Source of the DNA: Candidatus Pseudoscillospira falkowii
GTDB lineage: Bacteria; Bacillota; Clostridia; Oscillospirales; Oscillospiraceae
Length of the DNA: 64,000 bases
Assembly: GCA_904374485.1 (NCBI GenBank)
Contig: CAJFFX010000003.1
Location: forward strand, 1-64,000
Direction of reading: 5' to 3'
This document shows positions 62,744 to 64,000 of this stretch, one piece after another. The notes beneath the pieces were generated by a model. The model did not search any database, was not told the origin of the DNA, and saw only the letters and a program-made list of their open reading frames with translations. The translations under genes were made by a program, and so were the position numbers. Position 1 is the first letter of the stretch. Every line of letters begins with the position of its first letter.

Positions 62744-62923
62744 GATACTCTGATTCTTTGTGGGGAGAAGGACAGAGCAAACAGGAAATCAGCCCAATTT
62801 TTCGCTCAGCACATTCAGGGGGCGGAGTCGCGGATCCTAAAACACACTGGTCATATCGTGAATGAGGAAGCGCCCCAAACTCTGGCAGAACAGTTGAATG
62901 CCTTTTACGAGCGGCATCCGTGA
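62744..62923 (+). pseudogene. 3' remnant of an alpha/beta hydrolase gene
   Basis: 60 codons ending in TGA that match the C-terminal end of the hydrolase at 14538-15200: LILCGEKDRAN aligns with FIVCGRKDRAN, and HTGHIVNEEAPQTLAEQL with NAGHEVNIDAPETLADLM. The N-terminal two thirds, including the nucleophile, are missing. The break lies where the truncated propeller gene begins on the other strand. Confidence 0.75.
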
Positions 62924-63119
62924 CACATAGATTCATTTGCAACGCCGTGGGGAGCAGGGGCTTGATATCTATGTGACGAGTGGAGGTTTGCAGCGAGCAT
63001 CTCAGCAATTTCAGGACAGTTTCTTGTTATGTATCCGCAATCCCGGCGATCAATTCCACGCGCGTTTCCAATCTCGGTTTGTCATCGGTGGCCGATTCTA
63101 CCTGTGCATGGACAAAAGA

Positions 63120-63158
63120 AAAAAGCAGCCGTTTCTCTCTTGAAACGGCTGCTTTTTG
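63120..63158. terminator. Bidirectional terminator before the anti-sigma-like gene
   Basis: 15 bp stem AAAAGCAGCCGTTTC / GAAACGGCTGCTTTT, A-run left and T-run right. The stretch 62924-63119 has only short frames with no match. Confidence 0.88.
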
Positions 63159-63176
63159 GCAATAGAAAAGATGTCT

Positions 63177-63974
63177 TTACTTGAAAGTATCAATCAGTTC
63201 TTTCAGATAATTTGCTGGGTCAACATTATCTTCGTCAACAAATCCGCCAACGGAAATGTTATACAGTATGCCATCATTTACGAAATAGGCGCTTGCTCTG
63301 CCAATGGTATCGTAAACAGCAAACTTAGCAGCTATGCCATTTGTTTCGCTCACATATTCGGAGAGAATTGCGTCCTTTTCCATCAACTCCGGGTTTAGTA
63401 TCTGAGCAATCTGTTGGTATGTGTCAGATGTACCGATAGACACATACACGGACATATCAATATAGCCGGACATCGTTGCTCCAGTATCATGCCTGCTATA
63501 AAGAGTAACAGAGGTAATCGGGTTTTCCCCTTTCAAATAAGAGCCTTGAATATCGACGCCTTGGCCAAATATTGTGTTCTCAAGCTGCTCACTAATCAGC
63601 AAATCTACATCAAGATACTTTTCCGCTTCACCGTATGTTGCTTTATAGGTCTGATATGGTTTGACTTTGAGTTCTTCCAAAGCGTATGCGGAGATTGTTT
63701 TAGGCTCCACCTTTGCGCCTACTTCATAAGACGGCAATTCGGTATGTCGGTTAGCGATAAAAACATGGTAAAGATATGCCGCTGCCGCAACGGCGGAAAA
63801 TGCAAGCGCCATAATTACGGCAGCAATCAGCACGGTTTTCAATTTCCGCCTCAGAGCAAAAGCGCGAGAATAAGTGTCTACTTCATTGTCAACACGATAA
63901 TCATAGGTGGCAGCTTCCTCATAATACTTGTTATCGACTTCGGTTATTGCTTCGGAAAACAGCTTGGCGTTCAT
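63177..63974 (-). CDS. Anti-sigma-factor-like single-pass membrane protein
   Basis: 265 residues: a cytoplasmic N-terminus (MNAKLFSEAITEVDNKYYEEA), one transmembrane helix (about 44-68) and an extracellular domain of about 190 residues. This plan and N-terminal motif are common in clostridial proteins encoded just after an ECF sigma-factor gene, which would lie beyond the right edge here. AAGGGGGG precedes the ATG. AT-richer than the core genes. The signal sensed is unknown. Confidence 0.72.
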   Translation of the reverse strand: MNAKLFSEAITEVDNKYYEEAATYDYRVDNEVDTYSRAFALRRKLKTVLIAAVIMALAFSAVAAAAYLYHVFIANRHTELPSYEVGAKVEPKTISAYALEELKVKPYQTYKATYGEAEKYLDVDLLISEQLENTIFGQGVDIQGSYLKGENPITSVTLYSRHDTGATMSGYIDMSVYVSIGTSDTYQQIAQILNPELMEKDAILSEYVSETNGIAAKFAVYDTIGRASAYFVNDGILYNISVGGFVDEDNVDPANYLKELIDTFK

Positions 63975-64000
63975 GTAAGCCCCCCTTTTTCTATCAAGTG

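Noticed and set aside
62937-63165. Short frames between the hydrolase remnant and the anti-sigma-like gene
   Set aside because: No ribosome site, no recognisable motif, and one runs through the bidirectional terminator.

Overview
The window is about 64 kb of a GC-rich (visibly around 60-65% G+C in most genes), low-oxygen, spore-forming Firmicute, most likely a gut clostridium of the Oscillospiraceae type. That reading is an inference from gene content: an NADH-linked electron-bifurcating type [FeFe] hydrogenase, a V/A-type ATPase, two T-box leaders, a CIRCE element, SLH-domain surface proteins, and sporulation genes (spoIID, yaaL-bofA). I saw no tRNA, rRNA, CRISPR array or insertion-sequence transposase.

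Layout. 1-3.1 kb: 3' part of an M24 aminopeptidase, then an SLH-anchored trypsin-like protease. 3.1-6.4 kb (minus): a three-gene ABC importer whose leader is a T-box with a UGG specifier, marking it as a tryptophan importer (trpXYZ). 6.5-13.1 kb: a LysR regulator and a three-gene hydrogenase operon whose NuoF-like subunit is fused to a GltD-like flavoprotein. 13.2-15.2 kb: an AT-rich island (TetR regulator, membrane protein, alpha/beta hydrolase), probably acquired. 15.4-26.2 kb: CIRCE-controlled htpG, a radical SAM gene, EamA and split ThrE-type exporters, an HtrA protease, and a MarR / iron alcohol dehydrogenase / aldehyde dehydrogenase cluster.

26.3-35.2 kb (minus): a full V-type ATPase operon in the order G-I-K-E-C-F-A-B-D, the same order as the Enterococcus hirae ntp operon, with a Na+-binding signature in the proteolipid. 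It is interrupted between F and A by a ~260 bp string of perfect hairpins. 35.4-38.1 kb: type II pantothenate kinase, a sugar-nucleotidyltransferase-like gene, and carbamate kinase.

38.2-43.5 kb is the most unusual part. A 980-residue SLH/leucine-rich surface protein and a repeat zinc-ribbon protein form a minus-strand operon. Directly upstream is a 301 bp segment bounded by inverted copies of a 22 bp recombinase-like site, containing a promoter that now points away from the operon and a terminator facing it. Next to it is a tyrosine recombinase. This looks like a phase-variable promoter switch caught in the OFF position.

43.6-61.7 kb: ychF, an XRE regulator with two membrane proteins, an SLH-metallo-beta-lactamase protein, a PadR pair, T-box-thrS, an OmpR-family regulator / histidine kinase / HtrA operon, spoIID, an orphan holin, tadA, yaaL-bofA, degV and rplM-rpsI. 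61.7-64 kb: an AT-rich, rearranged tail with a truncated propeller-like gene, a hydrolase remnant and an anti-sigma-like membrane protein.
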